Source: Methylococcus sp. (GTDB lineage Bacteria > Pseudomonadota > Gammaproteobacteria > Methylococcales > Methylococcaceae). From it: 38,000 bases of DNA. Numbering within the stretch: position 1 is the stretch's first letter; each line of letters begins with the position of its first letter. The notes under the pieces are model-generated. The model searched no databases, was not told the DNA's origin, and saw only the letters and a list, made by a program, of their open reading frames with translations. The DNA lies in assembly GCA_007280285.1 (NCBI GenBank), contig QYQA01000037.1, positions 1 to 38,000 on the forward strand, read 5' to 3'. The translations under genes and the position numbers were made by a program. Shown piece by piece: positions 1-11,045 of the stretch.

Positions 1-19
1 AATGGACAGATAGGCCTCT

Positions 20-196
20 TCAGAGACGAGGTAAGATCCAGCGGCCTGCAATGCCCCCTGCGGTGCACAGTAAGCCGCCCGGCAGCATGACAAAAGGCGA
101 GTGGATCAAGCCAGCCCCTTGCCTGATGCCGATGATGAGATAGGCCGTGATGAGGATCAGTCCAAGTCCAAGTAAACAATGAGAGGCTGTTTTCAT
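20..196 (-). CDS. Small hydrophobic protein, 58 aa, one to two TM segments (MKTASHCLLGLGLILITAYLIIGIRQGAGLIHSPFVMLPGGLLCTAGGIAGRWILPRL)
   Basis: Manual reverse-strand translation; below the ORF-track length cutoff. Overlaps the upstream small ORF as TGATG. Confidence 0.45.
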   Translation of the reverse strand: MKTASHCLLGLGLILITAYLIIGIRQGAGLIHSPFVMLPGGLLCTAGGIAGRWILPRL

Positions 197-372
197 CAGG
201 GCAATCTCCTAAATGCTTTAGTCATCCTCAAGGGGACGTCAGTGGTCAGGAAGCGGTGTGGTTCCGCCTTGGGTTCGGTGACAAAAAAAAGTATGTCACG
301 GGTTTTTTCAATGAAGGCGCCTCTCCTCTCTTCTTTGACAGAGGCGTTGGTTAGGAGATAATAGGCCATCAT
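196..372 (-). CDS. Small hypothetical protein, 57-58 aa (MAYYLLTNASVKEERRGAFIEKTRDILFFVTEPKAEPHRFLTTDVPLRMTKAFRRLP)
   Basis: Manual reverse-strand translation; its stop overlaps the next start (TGATG). Start at 372 or 369. Confidence 0.4.
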   Translation of the reverse strand: MMAYYLLTNASVKEERRGAFIEKTRDILFFVTEPKAEPHRFLTTDVPLRMTKAFRRLP

Positions 373-400
373 CACTCCAACTTAGGATGATGAAGTAACA

Positions 401-474
401 GCGGGTGTAGTTCAATGGTAGAACTTCTGCTTCCCAAGCAGATAGCGTGGGTTCGATTCCCATCACCCGCTCCA
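401..474 (+). tRNA. tRNA-Gly, anticodon CCC, CCA encoded
   Basis: Acceptor GCGGGTG/CACCCGC, anticodon stem-loop TCTGC-TTCCCAA-GCAGA, T-arm TGGGTTCGATTCCCA, 3' TCCA. Confidence 0.96.
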
Positions 475-503
475 AATTTGCAGACCGCACTGGAAATGGC
501 GCC

Positions 504-938
504 ATGTTGATGACCTACGATTGGTTTGCCTGGGCCCTGCTCTCTGCGGTTTTTGCTGCGCTGACGGCGATTTTTGCAAAAGTAGGGCTCGATGGCATTG
601 ATTCTGACTATGCAACGCTGATCAGAACCTTGGTTATTCTGGCTTTTCTTGCAGCCATTGTTCTCGTTAAGGGTAAGTGGGTCAATCCACTGTCACTGCC
701 TAACAAAAGCCTTTGGTTTTTAATCCTTTCAGGTTTTGCCGCCGGGTTATCCTGGTTGTGTTATTTCAGGGCGCTGCAGATGGGGGAAGCTTCCAAAGTG
801 GCGCCTATCGACAAGTTAAGTGTCTTATTCGTCGCCGTTTTTGCAGTGATTTTTCTCGGCGAGCGTCCCTCATGGGAGCAATGGTCTGGGCTCCTTTTAG
901 TAGGGCTTGGGGTGGTTATTCTTGGCATAGTGCGTTAA
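504..938 (+). CDS. EamA/DMT-type single-domain membrane transporter, about 144 aa
   Basis: Hydrophobic repeats, 'FAWALLSAVFAALTAIFAKVGLDGIDSDYATLIRT...RALQMGEASKVAPIDKLSVLFVAVFAVIFLGERPS'. The 447 start lies inside the tRNA; ATG at 504 preferred. Confidence 0.85.
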   Translation: MLMTYDWFAWALLSAVFAALTAIFAKVGLDGIDSDYATLIRTLVILAFLAAIVLVKGKWVNPLSLPNKSLWFLILSGFAAGLSWLCYFRALQMGEASKVAPIDKLSVLFVAVFAVIFLGERPSWEQWSGLLLVGLGVVILGIVR

Positions 939-961
939 GGAATGGACTTTTTTAAACGGGT

Positions 962-2446
962 TTATTGAACCCAGTCAAGGGTTCTCACCACCGCTTTTTG
1001 CCAAGTCCCATAAAGCCTTTGGGCCGCCAAAGGATCCATCTTCGGATGATAGATCCGATCCACTGCCCAAAGCCGCCGGAGCTCGTCAAGATCCTTCCAA
1101 AAACCAACCGCAAGGCCTGCTGAAAAAGCAGCGCCCAGCGCCGTGGTTTCACTCACTTTTGGTTTAATGACCGTCACGCCCAATACGTCGGCCTGAAACT
1201 GCATGAGCGTCTGGTTTATCACCATTCCGCCATCGACTTTGAGCTCCGATAAGGGATGTCCAATATCGATGGTCATGGCATCTAGGATCTCGCGTGTCTG
1301 AAAGGCGGTGGCTTCAAGGGCTGCGCGAGCGAAGTGCCCCTTGTTGGCATAGCGGGTAAGACCGACGATGGCGCCCCGCGCATCAGCACGCCAGTGGGGC
1401 GCGAAAAGCCCTGAGAAGGCCGGTACGATGTAAACCCCACCGTTATCCTTGACGCTCAAGGCGAGAGGTTCAATCTCCGCCACGGTCTCAATGAGGCCAA
1501 GATTATCTCTTAACCATTGAATGAGTGATCCGGTAACCGCGACCGAACCCTCTAGCGCATAAACCGGTGTCTGCGTACCGAGCTGGTAGGCGACGGTGGT
1601 TAAGAGTCCATGGCTGGATGATCGAATCTCAGGCCCCGTATTGAGTAGCATGAAGCAGCCGGTTCCATAAGTATTTTTGGCATCCCCAAGGTCAAAGCAG
1701 GTCTGACCAAAAAGAGCCGCTTGCTGATCCCCAAGGTCTCCAGCGACGGGTACCCCTGATAAGACGCCCTTGGCGTGACCATAGACTTCAGAGGATGAAC
1801 GGATGGTGGGCAGGATGCTCCTTGGAATCTGCATGATGCTGAGTAATTCGTCATCCCAATCGAGCGTTTCAAGATTCATGAGAAGCGTTCTTGACGCGTT
1901 GGTCGGATCGGTCACATGGACGCCGCCGGTGAGATTCCATATCAGCCAACTATCGATAGTTCCAAAGAGGAGCTCATTGCGCTCGGCGCGTGATCTTGCC
2001 TCCGGGAGATGATCAAGCATCCATTGAATTTTGGGCGCCGAAAAATAAGTCGCGATGGGAAGTCCGGTTTGACGCCGAAACCGGTTTTGGCCTTCCCCAG
2101 CGCTAAGTTCCTCACACCTTTTCGTGGTCCTCATGTCCTGCCAGACGATGGCATGATAAATCGGCTTCCCAGTGATTCGATCCCATATGACCGTGGTTTC
2201 CCGCTGATTTGTAATGCCGATGGCTGCAATCTCAGGGGCCGCTAGACCGCTGATTGCCAGGACCTCGCTGAGGAGTTGTTTTGTGGTCTCCCAGATTTCA
2301 ATGGCATCGTGTTCTACCCAGCCTGGTTTGGGGCAGATCTGTTGATGTTCCTTTTGTGCGGCGGCCATGATTTGGCCCTCGCGATCAAAAAGAATGCAGC
2401 GGGTACTGGTGGTTCCCTGATCAATGGCGAGGATGGCAGATGGCAT
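962..2446 (-). CDS. glpK: Glycerol kinase
   Basis: FGGY kinase: '[17 protein letters not shown]', '[14 protein letters not shown]', '[21 protein letters not shown]'. Confidence 0.96.
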   Translation of the reverse strand: MPSAILAIDQGTTSTRCILFDREGQIMAAAQKEHQQICPKPGWVEHDAIEIWETTKQLLSEVLAISGLAAPEIAAIGITNQRETTVIWDRITGKPIYHAIVWQDMRTTKRCEELSAGEGQNRFRRQTGLPIATYFSAPKIQWMLDHLPEARSRAERNELLFGTIDSWLIWNLTGGVHVTDPTNASRTLLMNLETLDWDDELLSIMQIPRSILPTIRSSSEVYGHAKGVLSGVPVAGDLGDQQAALFGQTCFDLGDAKNTYGTGCFMLLNTGPEIRSSSHGLLTTVAYQLGTQTPVYALEGSVAVTGSLIQWLRDNLGLIETVAEIEPLALSVKDNGGVYIVPAFSGLFAPHWRADARGAIVGLTRYANKGHFARAALEATAFQTREILDAMTIDIGHPLSELKVDGGMVINQTLMQFQADVLGVTVIKPKVSETTALGAAFSAGLAVGFWKDLDELRRLWAVDRIYHPKMDPLAAQRLYGTWQKAVVRTLDWVQ

Positions 2447-2508
2447 GAGTGACCTTTTGATGAAAAAAATGAGCCCAGCATCGTTCTGGTGATCGATTCG
2501 GGACGATC

Positions 2509-4797
2509 ATGGGTGAAATCGTTACAATGCTTGTCTCATTATCTCCCAGCCTCTTATCGTTTGCCGTGAATGCAATTACCCACGAACAGATTCCCCTGAA
2601 GGACTTTACTGAAAAGGCCTACCTTGATTATTCAATGTACGTCATTCTTGATCGAGCGCTGCCTCACCTGGCCGATGGCCTAAAGCCCGTCCAACGCCGA
2701 ATTATCTTCGCCATGTCTGAGCTGGGTTTAGGCCCGACGGCGAAATTCAAGAAATCAGCAAGAACTGTTGGTGATGTTCTGGGTATGTACCACCCTCATG
2801 GTGATCAAGCCTGCTATGAAGCGATGGTGTTGATGGCCCAACCTTTTTCCTACCGCTATCCCTTGGTGGATGGTCAAGGCAACTGGGGGTCACCGGATGA
2901 CCCTAAATCGTTTGCCGCCATGCGTTATACCGAGTCTCGGCTAACCGCCTATGCCCAGACCCTGCTCTCCGAGTTGGCCCACGGCACGGTGACCTGGGTG
3001 GCCAATTATGATGGCACTAAAGACGAACCGCGCCTGATGCCAGCGCGGCTGCCTAATGTGCTCTTAAATGGCTCTACAGGGATTGCGGTAGGGATGTCCA
3101 CCGATATCCCGCCGCATAATCTTCGTGAAGTCGTGGAGGCATGCATTCAGCTCCTCGATACGCCAGATCTCTCGCTGGAAACCCTTCTTGAGACCATTAG
3201 GGGGCCTGACTACACGACAGAAGCTGAAATCATTACCTCAAGAGATGATCTTTTCAAGATGTATTCTACGGGGCATGGATCGGTGCGTCTTAGGGCCCGT
3301 TGGGAGGTTGAGGAGGGAAATATTGTCATCACGGCACTGCCGCATCAAGTCTCAGGTGACACCGTCTTGCAAAACATAGCCGCGCAGATGGTGGCTAAAA
3401 AGCTCCCTCTGGTCGAAGACCTGAGAGATGAATCAGATCATGAGAATCCCTGTCGGCTGGTCATTATGCCGAAAGGCCGACGCTGTGATGCTGAGCTGCT
3501 GATGTCCCATCTTTTTGCGACGACGGATCTTGAGAAAAGCTACCGGGTCAACCTCAACATGATTGGCCTCTCAGGAAAGCCACAGGTTAAGAACCTCAAG
3601 GATATTCTGACCGAGTGGCTTTCGTTCCGCACGGACACCGTTCGGCGTCGGCTGAATTACCGGCTAGATAAGGTTCTGGCCCGATTACATATCCTAGATG
3701 GGCTGTTGATCGCTTTTTTGAATATTGACGAGGTGATTCGAATCATCCGTCATGAAGAAGATCCCAAGGCCGAGTTGATGGCACAGTTTGAACTCAGTGA
3801 TGTTCAGGCTGAAGCCATTCTTGATCTTAAATTGAGACATCTCGCCAAGCTTGAAGAAATCAAGATTCGGGGCGAGCAGCAGGCGCTCAACGAGGAGAGG
3901 GATCATCTTCAGAGCCTACTCGGCTCTCCTTTAAAGCTCCGCAACCTGATCAAAGATGAACTTCGAGAAGACGCCGAGCGTTTTGGTGATGCCCGTAAAT
4001 CTCCGCTGGTGTCGCGACAAGCGGCTCAAGTTCTCGATGTGACTGCGGTCATTGGCAGTGAGCCTGTGACCATCATCCTCTCTGAAAAAGGCTGGGTGCG
4101 GGCCGCGAAGGGTTATGAGATCGATCCTTTTAGCCTGACTTACCGCTCCGGGGACGGCTTTCTCGCCTCGGCCGCTGGTCGCAGTAATCAGCCGGCGTAT
4201 TTTCTAGATTCGACGGGGCGCTGCTATGCCTTACCCGCCCACGAACTGCCCTCAGCAAGAAGTCAGGGCGAGCCTTTAACCGGCCGCTTAAATCCACCGC
4301 CAGGATCAACCTTTACCACCGTGGTCGCAGGGCAGGAGGAAGAGGAGTTCCTGATAGCGAGTTCCGCTGGCTATGGGTTCGTGATTGCACTCCGGGAGCT
4401 TTATTCTAAAAACCGTAGCGGTAAAGCTTTATTGAGCCTGCCGTCGTCTTCACAGGTGCTGTCACCGGTTCGCATCGGTTCGGTTGATCAGGATCGTCTG
4501 GCGATGGTGACACAGCAGGGGCGATTGCTGGTCTTGAGGGCCGCTGAAATTCCTAAACTCAATAAAGGCAAGGGCAACAAGCTGATTCAGATCGTGACCA
4601 GTGACCTTAGCAATGGGACCGATCGTCTTTTGGCCATGGTTGCCTTAGCTCCGGGAGTAGGGCTCAGGCTGGTTGCGGGGAAGCGGACCATGACCCTGTC
4701 GCTTCAGGATCTCAAATCTTATGAGGGCGCTAGGGCGCGTCGTGGCACCCATCTGCCTCGTGGCTATCAAAAGGTTGATCGTCTCGAATCCCTTTGA
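2509..4797 (+). CDS. parC: DNA topoisomerase IV subunit A
   Basis: '[38 protein letters not shown]', '[48 protein letters not shown]', '[10 protein letters not shown]'. True start may be downstream (e.g. 2527 or GTG 2566). Confidence 0.95.
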   Translation: MGEIVTMLVSLSPSLLSFAVNAITHEQIPLKDFTEKAYLDYSMYVILDRALPHLADGLKPVQRRIIFAMSELGLGPTAKFKKSARTVGDVLGMYHPHGDQACYEAMVLMAQPFSYRYPLVDGQGNWGSPDDPKSFAAMRYTESRLTAYAQTLLSELAHGTVTWVANYDGTKDEPRLMPARLPNVLLNGSTGIAVGMSTDIPPHNLREVVEACIQLLDTPDLSLETLLETIRGPDYTTEAEIITSRDDLFKMYSTGHGSVRLRARWEVEEGNIVITALPHQVSGDTVLQNIAAQMVAKKLPLVEDLRDESDHENPCRLVIMPKGRRCDAELLMSHLFATTDLEKSYRVNLNMIGLSGKPQVKNLKDILTEWLSFRTDTVRRRLNYRLDKVLARLHILDGLLIAFLNIDEVIRIIRHEEDPKAELMAQFELSDVQAEAILDLKLRHLAKLEEIKIRGEQQALNEERDHLQSLLGSPLKLRNLIKDELREDAERFGDARKSPLVSRQAAQVLDVTAVIGSEPVTIILSEKGWVRAAKGYEIDPFSLTYRSGDGFLASAAGRSNQPAYFLDSTGRCYALPAHELPSARSQGEPLTGRLNPPPGSTFTTVVAGQEEEEFLIASSAGYGFVIALRELYSKNRSGKALLSLPSSSQVLSPVRIGSVDQDRLAMVTQQGRLLVLRAAEIPKLNKGKGNKLIQIVTSDLSNGTDRLLAMVALAPGVGLRLVAGKRTMTLSLQDLKSYEGARARRGTHLPRGYQKVDRLESL

Positions 4798-5051
4798 TGA
4801 ATGACGCTGCGCTCCGACGGTCAGACTGTGAGATCGATACATCAGGGTTGATGTGTCCCTTGCCCTTGTTGCGTCTAAAAAAAGCCTTATCCGGTTTAGC
4901 GCCTGGCAGCGTCATCAAGGTTATGGCGACCGATCCCGCCTCACGCCTTGATTTTGGTGTTTTCTGCGAGCAGGCGGGCCACCAGTTGCTCGATGTCGTC
5001 GATCGCCCTGATATCTTAATTTATTGGATTCGGAAAGCCCCTGAGGTCTAG
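4794..5051 (+). CDS. TusA/SirA-family sulfurtransferase-like protein
   Basis: '[39 protein letters not shown]' with CPxP motif; 4-nt ATGA overlap with parC. Confidence 0.88.
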   Translation: MMNDAALRRSDCEIDTSGLMCPLPLLRLKKALSGLAPGSVIKVMATDPASRLDFGVFCEQAGHQLLDVVDRPDILIYWIRKAPEV

Positions 5052-5068
5052 GCTATTTCGCTGTGCCA

Positions 5069-5776
5069 TCAAGATTTTAAGAAAAAAACCAAGAGATCGT
5101 TAGCGCTGACCATCCCGAGGAATTGTTTGTTGTCATCGATGACCGGGAGCTCATGGTGTTGGCCGCGGGAGAGTAGCTCAGCCGCTTCATGAAGTGGGGT
5201 ATTGGCGCTAAGGGTCACCGAGGTGCGTCCTTGGATCAGCCGAGAGACGGGGCTGTTCTGATCGATCGGCAGAGGCGCAGGCCGCGAGGGATCCCTTGAA
5301 CCCATGTGATGGGCTGAGCCTTGAGATTGCGGCGCAATGGCTCGATGGCTTCGGCCCATCACATCCTCGCGCGTACTTTCTGCGATATTGATCACCTCAA
5401 CAATCAGGGGCTCGGCAACGTCCAGTTCGTTCAGGGTCGAGCGAAGATGATCCAGCACGATATCAAAGTGCTTGTCCTTCATGCCCATATTGACCAGCTT
5501 TGCATGACTCCGGTTCATGTCCCGGCCGGTGTACTGGTGGGGGCCGCCGAACGCCATCGTCAAAAAGGCTTTCTGCTTTTCTGCCTGTTCGGTGATATTG
5601 ACGCCAAAAAAGAAGTAATTGATTCTGGCATCGCGCATACATTTCCGATAAAAGACGTCCACCGCGGCGTTGACGGTAGGAGCGCCCCCGAGCTTTTCAT
5701 AAAGACTCGCGTTATGGGTGTTCTCGGTGGGATTTTCTTTCTTTCTTGAAAAAACGTTGGCAAACGTCTCGCTCAT
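5069..5776 (-). CDS. Group I truncated hemoglobin fused to a C-terminal CBS motif
   Basis: N-term 'SLYEKLGGAPTVNAAVDVFYRKCMRDARINYFFFGVN...RSHAKLVNMGMKDKHFDIVLDHL'; C-term 'VTLSANTPLHEAAELLSRGQHHELPVIDDNKQFLGMVSANDLLVFFL'. Confidence 0.88.
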   Translation of the reverse strand: MSETFANVFSRKKENPTENTHNASLYEKLGGAPTVNAAVDVFYRKCMRDARINYFFFGVNITEQAEKQKAFLTMAFGGPHQYTGRDMNRSHAKLVNMGMKDKHFDIVLDHLRSTLNELDVAEPLIVEVINIAESTREDVMGRSHRAIAPQSQGSAHHMGSRDPSRPAPLPIDQNSPVSRLIQGRTSVTLSANTPLHEAAELLSRGQHHELPVIDDNKQFLGMVSANDLLVFFLKS

Positions 5777-5921
5777 ACGGCCTCCTAGTAGGCATGGCTG
5801 GTGTTATCGGCACAACCATTCTAAATGTTAGTCAGGTGGCTAACGATGGCAGGGCGCATTTAAGTCATCATCATACTTTCATCGTACCATTTTGACCCCT
5901 ATCAGCGCGCCATTAAGAAGA

Positions 5922-6632
5922 TCAAATAGCAGGATCAAGATCAATGATCCTCTTTATCAGGCTGGCGGGCGCCTCCTTTTCACGGAGTGAGATCACCGGC
6001 CACTGGTTCCTCTCAGCATGAGTCTTTAGCGCTTGATCAGGGTCAACAGCCACCGGGTAGCAGACCAGGTCCAATAAGGGTCTGTCATTGTGTGAATCAC
6101 TATAAAACCAACTGTTCGCTAATGAGGCGTCATGAGCATGAAGCCATTCCTGAAGCCTCCTTACTTTACCTTGTTGAAAGCAGGGTTCCCCGACATATCG
6201 ACCCGTGTAACGCCCATCCTTGATTTCAGGTGTCGTCGCAATCAGGTGATCCATCTCATAGAGATCAGCGATCGGCGCGGTAATAAAGGCATTGGTGGCG
6301 GTGATGATCATCAGGGTATGACCTTGGGCCCGGTGGGCTTTGATCAATTGGCGGGCGGCGGGGAGTAGAATCGGGAGAATCGATGCGTCTAGGAATTCCT
6401 GTCGCAAGGTGATGAGATCCGCCATCGCATGCTGCGACAAGGGGGCCAGCGCAAAGTTAAGAAAGGCATCGATATCGAGCTTTCCCATCTTGTAATCCTC
6501 GTAGAATCGAGTGTTGGCAGCCTCGTATGCCAACGGGTCAACAAGGCCACGATCGACCAAAAATGAACCCCAGAGATAGTCACTGTCACCCGCTAAAAGC
6601 GTGTTGTCGAGGTCAAAGATTGCCAGAGTCAC
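5922..6632 (-). CDS. HAD-IB family hydrolase (SerB-like phosphatase)
   Basis: 'LAIFDLDNTLLAGDSDYLWG' DxDxT motif, 'LMIITATNAFIT', 'WFYSDSHNDRPLLDLV'. Confidence 0.9.
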   Translation of the reverse strand: MTLAIFDLDNTLLAGDSDYLWGSFLVDRGLVDPLAYEAANTRFYEDYKMGKLDIDAFLNFALAPLSQHAMADLITLRQEFLDASILPILLPAARQLIKAHRAQGHTLMIITATNAFITAPIADLYEMDHLIATTPEIKDGRYTGRYVGEPCFQQGKVRRLQEWLHAHDASLANSWFYSDSHNDRPLLDLVCYPVAVDPDQALKTHAERNQWPVISLREKEAPASLIKRIIDLDPAI

Positions 6633-6786
6633 GAGATTCCTTTACATTCTTTGGTTAAAAGAGATGGTGCGCTCTTCGCTGTGGTCCAGTTATCCCCTGT
6701 CGGTGATTTCAGAAAGAACACGGTCAGCGAGGGTTTGATACCGCAACATTATACCTCTGGACTTTTTAATAGGCCTGGTTCACCGC

Positions 6787-7311
6787 ATGATTGACCGCGA
6801 CGGATATCGGCTCAATGTTGGAATCGTTCTTTGCAACGATGAGCGTCGTGTGTTCTGGGCGCGTCGGGTGGGTATGCGCTCATGGCAATTCCCTCAAGGC
6901 GGTATCAAACGGCACGAAGAGCCTGAGCAGGCAATGTATCGCGAGCTTTATGAGGAGGTTGGCCTTCAAATCAATGATGTCGAGCTGATCGCGAGAACCA
7001 GTGGCTGGCTCCATTATGATTTGCCCGAGCGATACATTAGAAAACGATCATATCCCTTGTGTATTGGCCAAAAGCAGCTCTGGTTCATGCTTAAATTAGT
7101 ATCCCCCGAAAGCTCTATTCGTCTTGATTGCTCAGTCAAGCCTGAATTTGACAGCTGGACGTGGGTGGATTACTGGCATCCTGTTGAAGATGTGGTCTAT
7201 TTTAAGCGCGAAGTCTACGAGCGAGCGCTGACGGAGCTCAGTGATCATCTGGATCCACTGAGGCCTTTACCTCACCCCGAATCCCTCACTGTGACCGGTA
7301 GTAAGACCTAG
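6787..7311 (+). CDS. rppH: RNA pyrophosphohydrolase (Nudix)
   Basis: '[60 protein letters not shown]' Nudix box. Confidence 0.95.
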   Translation: MIDRDGYRLNVGIVLCNDERRVFWARRVGMRSWQFPQGGIKRHEEPEQAMYRELYEEVGLQINDVELIARTSGWLHYDLPERYIRKRSYPLCIGQKQLWFMLKLVSPESSIRLDCSVKPEFDSWTWVDYWHPVEDVVYFKREVYERALTELSDHLDPLRPLPHPESLTVTGSKT

Positions 7312-7347
7312 CTTTTAGACGCAAAGCCCGCTTCTCGTGGAGATAGC

Positions 7348-7863
7348 TTAATAGCTGAGCAGCGCGTGCACGGGTCGGCCGCCCAGTTTCTGACGCCCCC
7401 CCAGTTCTTTAAGTTCAATCATGAAGGCACAGCTGACGATTTCTGCGCCAAGCTCTTCTAGGAGCTCACAACTGGCCAGCGCTGTTCCGCCCGTCGCTAA
7501 AAGGTCATCAATAATAAGAATTTTTTGGCCAGGTTCTACCGCATCGGTATGAACTTCAAGGGTGGCACTGCCGTATTCAAGGTCATAAGATTTTGACTTG
7601 ACGTCGTAGGGTAGCTTCCCTGGTTTTCTGAGTGGAATGAAGCCAACACCCAGCTGATAAGCCACTAACGATCCGAAGATGAAGCCCCGTGCTTCCATCC
7701 CCGCAACAGCGCTCAGCGTCACATTCTCAAAAGGGCGACAGAGCTCATCAATGGCAGTTTTGAGGGCCTCAGGATCTTTGATGACCGGTGTAATGTCCTT
7801 AAAAACGATGCCGGGAATAGGGAAGTCCATGATGTCCCGGATGTGGGCGCGTACGCGGTCCAT
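7348..7863 (-). CDS. apt: Adenine phosphoribosyltransferase
   Basis: 'IRDIMDFPIPGIVFKDITPVI', 'VAGMEARGFIFG', 'ILIIDDLLATGGTALASCELLEELGA'. Confidence 0.96.
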   Translation of the reverse strand: MDRVRAHIRDIMDFPIPGIVFKDITPVIKDPEALKTAIDELCRPFENVTLSAVAGMEARGFIFGSLVAYQLGVGFIPLRKPGKLPYDVKSKSYDLEYGSATLEVHTDAVEPGQKILIIDDLLATGGTALASCELLEELGAEIVSCAFMIELKELGGRQKLGGRPVHALLSY

Positions 7864-7876
7864 CTTCTGCTTCCTC

Positions 7877-9757
7877 TTAATGGTTCGATTTCAAACGAGC
7901 GGTGAAGGCTTCAATGGCCACGAGCAGCCCTTCGACATCGAGGCCTGCATCCTTGAGGACTTCTTCTCTCGAACCTTGTTCGATGAATCGATCCGGTAGA
8001 CCGATGGTCAATAAAGGGGTGCGCACAAAGGCGGCATTGAGGACCTCGTTCACGCCATTGCCGGCCCCGCCGGGAACAGCATTTTCTTCTATAGTCACTA
8101 AAAGATCATGGGTTCTAGCCATGTCAAGGATCATGGCTTCATCCAGCGGTTTCACAAATCGCATATTGACGACGGTGGCGTTCAACGTTTCACCCACTTC
8201 AAGGGCTGGGGTAACCATCGAACCAAAAGCCAGAAGGGCTATTGATTGACCTTTGCGGCGAATCTCAGCTTTACCGATGGGGAGCAGGCTCATGGTGTTT
8301 TCGACGGCCGTGCCAGGTCCTTTACCGCGGGGGTAACGAACGGCAGCGGGACCGTCGTGCATGAAGCCTGTGTAGAGCATTTGACGGCATTCGTTCTCAT
8401 CAGCCGGCGCCATAATTAATATATTAGGCAGACATCTTAAATATGAGAAATCGAAGCTCCCGGCATGGGTTGGGCCATCAGGACCGACGAGGCCTGCGCG
8501 GTCAATCGCAAAAAGGACCGGTAGCCCTTGCAAGACGACATCGTGGATCAGCTGATCATAGGCCCTTTGTAAAAAGGTCGAATAAATCGCAACGACAGGT
8601 TTGTAACCCTCACAGGCCTGACCTGCAGCAAGTGTGACCGCATGCTGTTCTGCAATACCGACATCGTAGTAGCGATCTGGAAAACGTTGTTCAAATTCAA
8701 CGAGACCAGATCCCTCGCGCATGGCAGGGGTTACACCTAATAGGCGTGAGTCTTTTTCCGCCATATCGCATAACCACGTGCCAAACACTTCCGTATAGGT
8801 CGGCGTCGTGACTTTTGCTTTTGGGAGATGGTCTTTGCTGGGGTCGAAGGTGCCAACGCCATGATAAGCCACAGGATCCATTTCGGCCGGAAGATAGCCC
8901 TTTCCTTTTCTGGTCACAACATGCAAAAAGCGGGGGCCGTGTGTGTTTTTTAGGTTTCTAAGGGTCGTGACGAGGGTGTCGAGATCATGGCCATCTATGG
9001 GGCCAATGTAGTTAAAGCCGAGCTCTTCAAAGAGGGTTCCTGGGGCCACCATGCCCTTGACGTGTTCTTCGGCCCGTCTTGCAAGCTCCCAAACGGTCGG
9101 CATACGATCTTTCAGTAACTCTTTACTGCCTTGTCGGATGGTTGAATAAAAACGACCGGATAACAATTTTGCGAGATAGTTGTTCATGGCCCCGACATTC
9201 GGGGAAATCGACATTTCGTTGTCATTGAGGATGACCAGAAGATTGGCATCTAGGGCGCCGGCGTGGTTCAGGGCCTCAAAGGCCATACCCCCGGTCAATC
9301 CACCATCACCAATGATGGCCACGGCGTGTATATCCTTTTTCTCAAGGCCCGCGGCGATCGCCATACCTAACGCCGCGCTGATGGAGGTGCTTGAATGGCC
9401 CACACCAAAGGTGTCATAAACACTTTCATCGCGGCTCGGGAAGGCCGATAGACCATCCTTTTTCCGAATGGTGGGCATCTGTTCACGACGCCCGGTTAAT
9501 ATTTTATGGGGGTAGGCTTGATGGCCAACATCCCAGACAATTTTGTCGTTTGGGGTATTGAACACGTAGTGAAGTGCAATCGTCAGTTCTACCGTTCCAA
9601 GACCAGCGGCAAGATGTCCACCTGATTGACTGACTGTATGCAGCAAGTAATCGCGGAGCTCCTCTGCCACCATGGGTAACTGTTCCTCGGATAAGGCACG
9701 TAAGTCATGGGGGTCAGTGATGCTGTTTAAAAGTGAGCGGGTATTGGACTGAGTCAT
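7877..9757 (-). CDS. dxs: 1-deoxy-D-xylulose-5-phosphate synthase
   Basis: '[21 protein letters not shown]', '[23 protein letters not shown]', '[16 protein letters not shown]', '[22 protein letters not shown]'. Confidence 0.97.
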   Translation of the reverse strand: MTQSNTRSLLNSITDPHDLRALSEEQLPMVAEELRDYLLHTVSQSGGHLAAGLGTVELTIALHYVFNTPNDKIVWDVGHQAYPHKILTGRREQMPTIRKKDGLSAFPSRDESVYDTFGVGHSSTSISAALGMAIAAGLEKKDIHAVAIIGDGGLTGGMAFEALNHAGALDANLLVILNDNEMSISPNVGAMNNYLAKLLSGRFYSTIRQGSKELLKDRMPTVWELARRAEEHVKGMVAPGTLFEELGFNYIGPIDGHDLDTLVTTLRNLKNTHGPRFLHVVTRKGKGYLPAEMDPVAYHGVGTFDPSKDHLPKAKVTTPTYTEVFGTWLCDMAEKDSRLLGVTPAMREGSGLVEFEQRFPDRYYDVGIAEQHAVTLAAGQACEGYKPVVAIYSTFLQRAYDQLIHDVVLQGLPVLFAIDRAGLVGPDGPTHAGSFDFSYLRCLPNILIMAPADENECRQMLYTGFMHDGPAAVRYPRGKGPGTAVENTMSLLPIGKAEIRRKGQSIALLAFGSMVTPALEVGETLNATVVNMRFVKPLDEAMILDMARTHDLLVTIEENAVPGGAGNGVNEVLNAAFVRTPLLTIGLPDRFIEQGSREEVLKDAGLDVEGLLVAIEAFTARLKSNH

Positions 9758-9841
9758 GGGGCAATTAATCCAGGAGGAGCGAACTTAAAAAGTCGCTCAT
9801 GAGTGAGTTCTGGAATCGGCGACCTAGAGGCCGGCAAAGGA

Positions 9842-9879
9842 TGGGCTGGTGAAAGGGAACCGGAAGGTTCCAAAGCCCA
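9842..9879. other. Nested inverted repeat between the prenyl synthase gene and dxs
   Basis: TGGGCT(9842-9847)-GGAACC(9856-9861)-GGAA-GGTTCC(9866-9871)-AGCCCA(9874-9879); both arm pairs are perfect complements. Confidence 0.5.
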
Positions 9880-9930
9880 CCCAAGGTCCAGAGTTAAAGG
9901 GGTGATGAGACGCTGCACAATGGTTAGTTT

Positions 9931-10875
9931 TTAGTTTTTGCGATCGATAATGAACTGCGATAGTTGGCGCAGTAGATTAGCCTCAGGACCAAACGCCTTG
10001 AGACTATCGATCGCTGCTTCATGCATGTCTTGAGCTTTCTCCTTCGCACCCGTCATCCCGAGCAGCGACGGGTAGTTGGGTTTATTGTTATCGCGATCCT
10101 TGCCTTGGGTTTTTCCAAGCGTTTGGGTATCGCTCTCTTCATCCAAAATGTCATCCTTGATTTGAAACGAGAGGCCGATACATTGAGCGTAATGATCGAG
10201 TTGTTGCGCTAACGGGTCATGAGAAGGCTGCTTGGCGATGGCCGCCAGTCGGACGCTGGCCCGGATGAGGGCACCGGTCTTTCGGATATGCATGTTTTCT
10301 AGCGACGGCAGATCAAGTTGTTTACCGACGGCGTCGAGATCGATCGCTTGTCCACCCACCATGCCATAGGAACCGCTCGCGGTCGCTAGGCATTCGACCA
10401 TGGCGATTCGTTGATCAGCTGACACCTTCATGGTGGGGTCTGTGGCCAGAATATGGAACGCGAGGGTCTGGAGACCATCCCCCGCAAGAATCGCAGTGGC
10501 CTCGTCATAGGCGATGTGACAGGTAGGTTTGCCCCGCCGCAACGAATCGTCGTCCATCGCTGGCAGATCATCATGAATGAGAGAGTAGACATGGATCATC
10601 TCAATGGCCGCGGCGGGTCCGTCTAGGATCTCCAGCGGGAGACCCAGGGCCATCCCGGTGGCATAGGTCAATAAGGGACGAAGTCGTTTGCCACCCCCAA
10701 GCGCGGAATAACGCATCGCACGGTGCAAGCGCTCTGGCATTCGCGTCTCGCCAGGAAGGCGAGCATCCAGTGCTTCTTCAGCGCGCGCTTGGCTGACGGC
10801 CATAAATTCTTTTAATGCTTTGTCTGAGGTCATCAGTGCCTGATTCCTTTGGTGTTCAACAAGGATCCCTTTCAA
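9931..10875 (-). CDS. ispA: Farnesyl/geranyl diphosphate synthase-type polyprenyl synthetase
   Basis: 'ALGGGKRLRPLLTYATGMALG', FARM-type 'LIHDDLPAMDDDSLRRGKPTCH', SARM 'FQIKDDILD'. Start may be Met at 10833. Confidence 0.94.
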   Translation of the reverse strand: MKGILVEHQRNQALMTSDKALKEFMAVSQARAEEALDARLPGETRMPERLHRAMRYSALGGGKRLRPLLTYATGMALGLPLEILDGPAAAIEMIHVYSLIHDDLPAMDDDSLRRGKPTCHIAYDEATAILAGDGLQTLAFHILATDPTMKVSADQRIAMVECLATASGSYGMVGGQAIDLDAVGKQLDLPSLENMHIRKTGALIRASVRLAAIAKQPSHDPLAQQLDHYAQCIGLSFQIKDDILDEESDTQTLGKTQGKDRDNNKPNYPSLLGMTGAKEKAQDMHEAAIDSLKAFGPEANLLRQLSQFIIDRKN

Positions 10876-11045
10876 CCGCGGTTTGAAGCCAGTGACCCTG
10901 GGCGAAAAGGGCCGTTGTGGCGAGCGTGATCTTTAAGCCTTGTTGAAAGCGCCGTTCCTTAACCCCTTCTCATGGTCTCGGTAGCGCCCTTTCGGGTAAA
11001 TAAACGAATATTATCGCAAAAGTTGGTCTCGATAAAATGCTTGGC

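Noticed and set aside
447-503. N-terminal extension of the EamA ORF from 447
   Set aside because: Begins inside the tRNA ('MGSIPITRSKFADRTGN'); ATG 504 or 510 is the sensible start.
308-505. 65 aa minus-strand ORF across the tRNA
   Set aside because: It runs through tRNA-Gly; its peptide contains antisense tRNA sequence ('VMGIEPTLSAWEAEVLPLNYTR') and is spurious.
2490-2509. TGATCG-N8-CGATCA dyad between glpK and parC
   Set aside because: Short GATC-rich arms recur often in this sequence; not distinctive enough to call an operator.
5321-5749. 142 aa plus-strand ORF
   Set aside because: Antisense to the globin-CBS gene and lacking coding-like motifs.
10876-11045. Expected xseB upstream of the prenyl synthase gene
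   Set aside because: No xseB-like reading frame in this interval on manual minus-strand reading.
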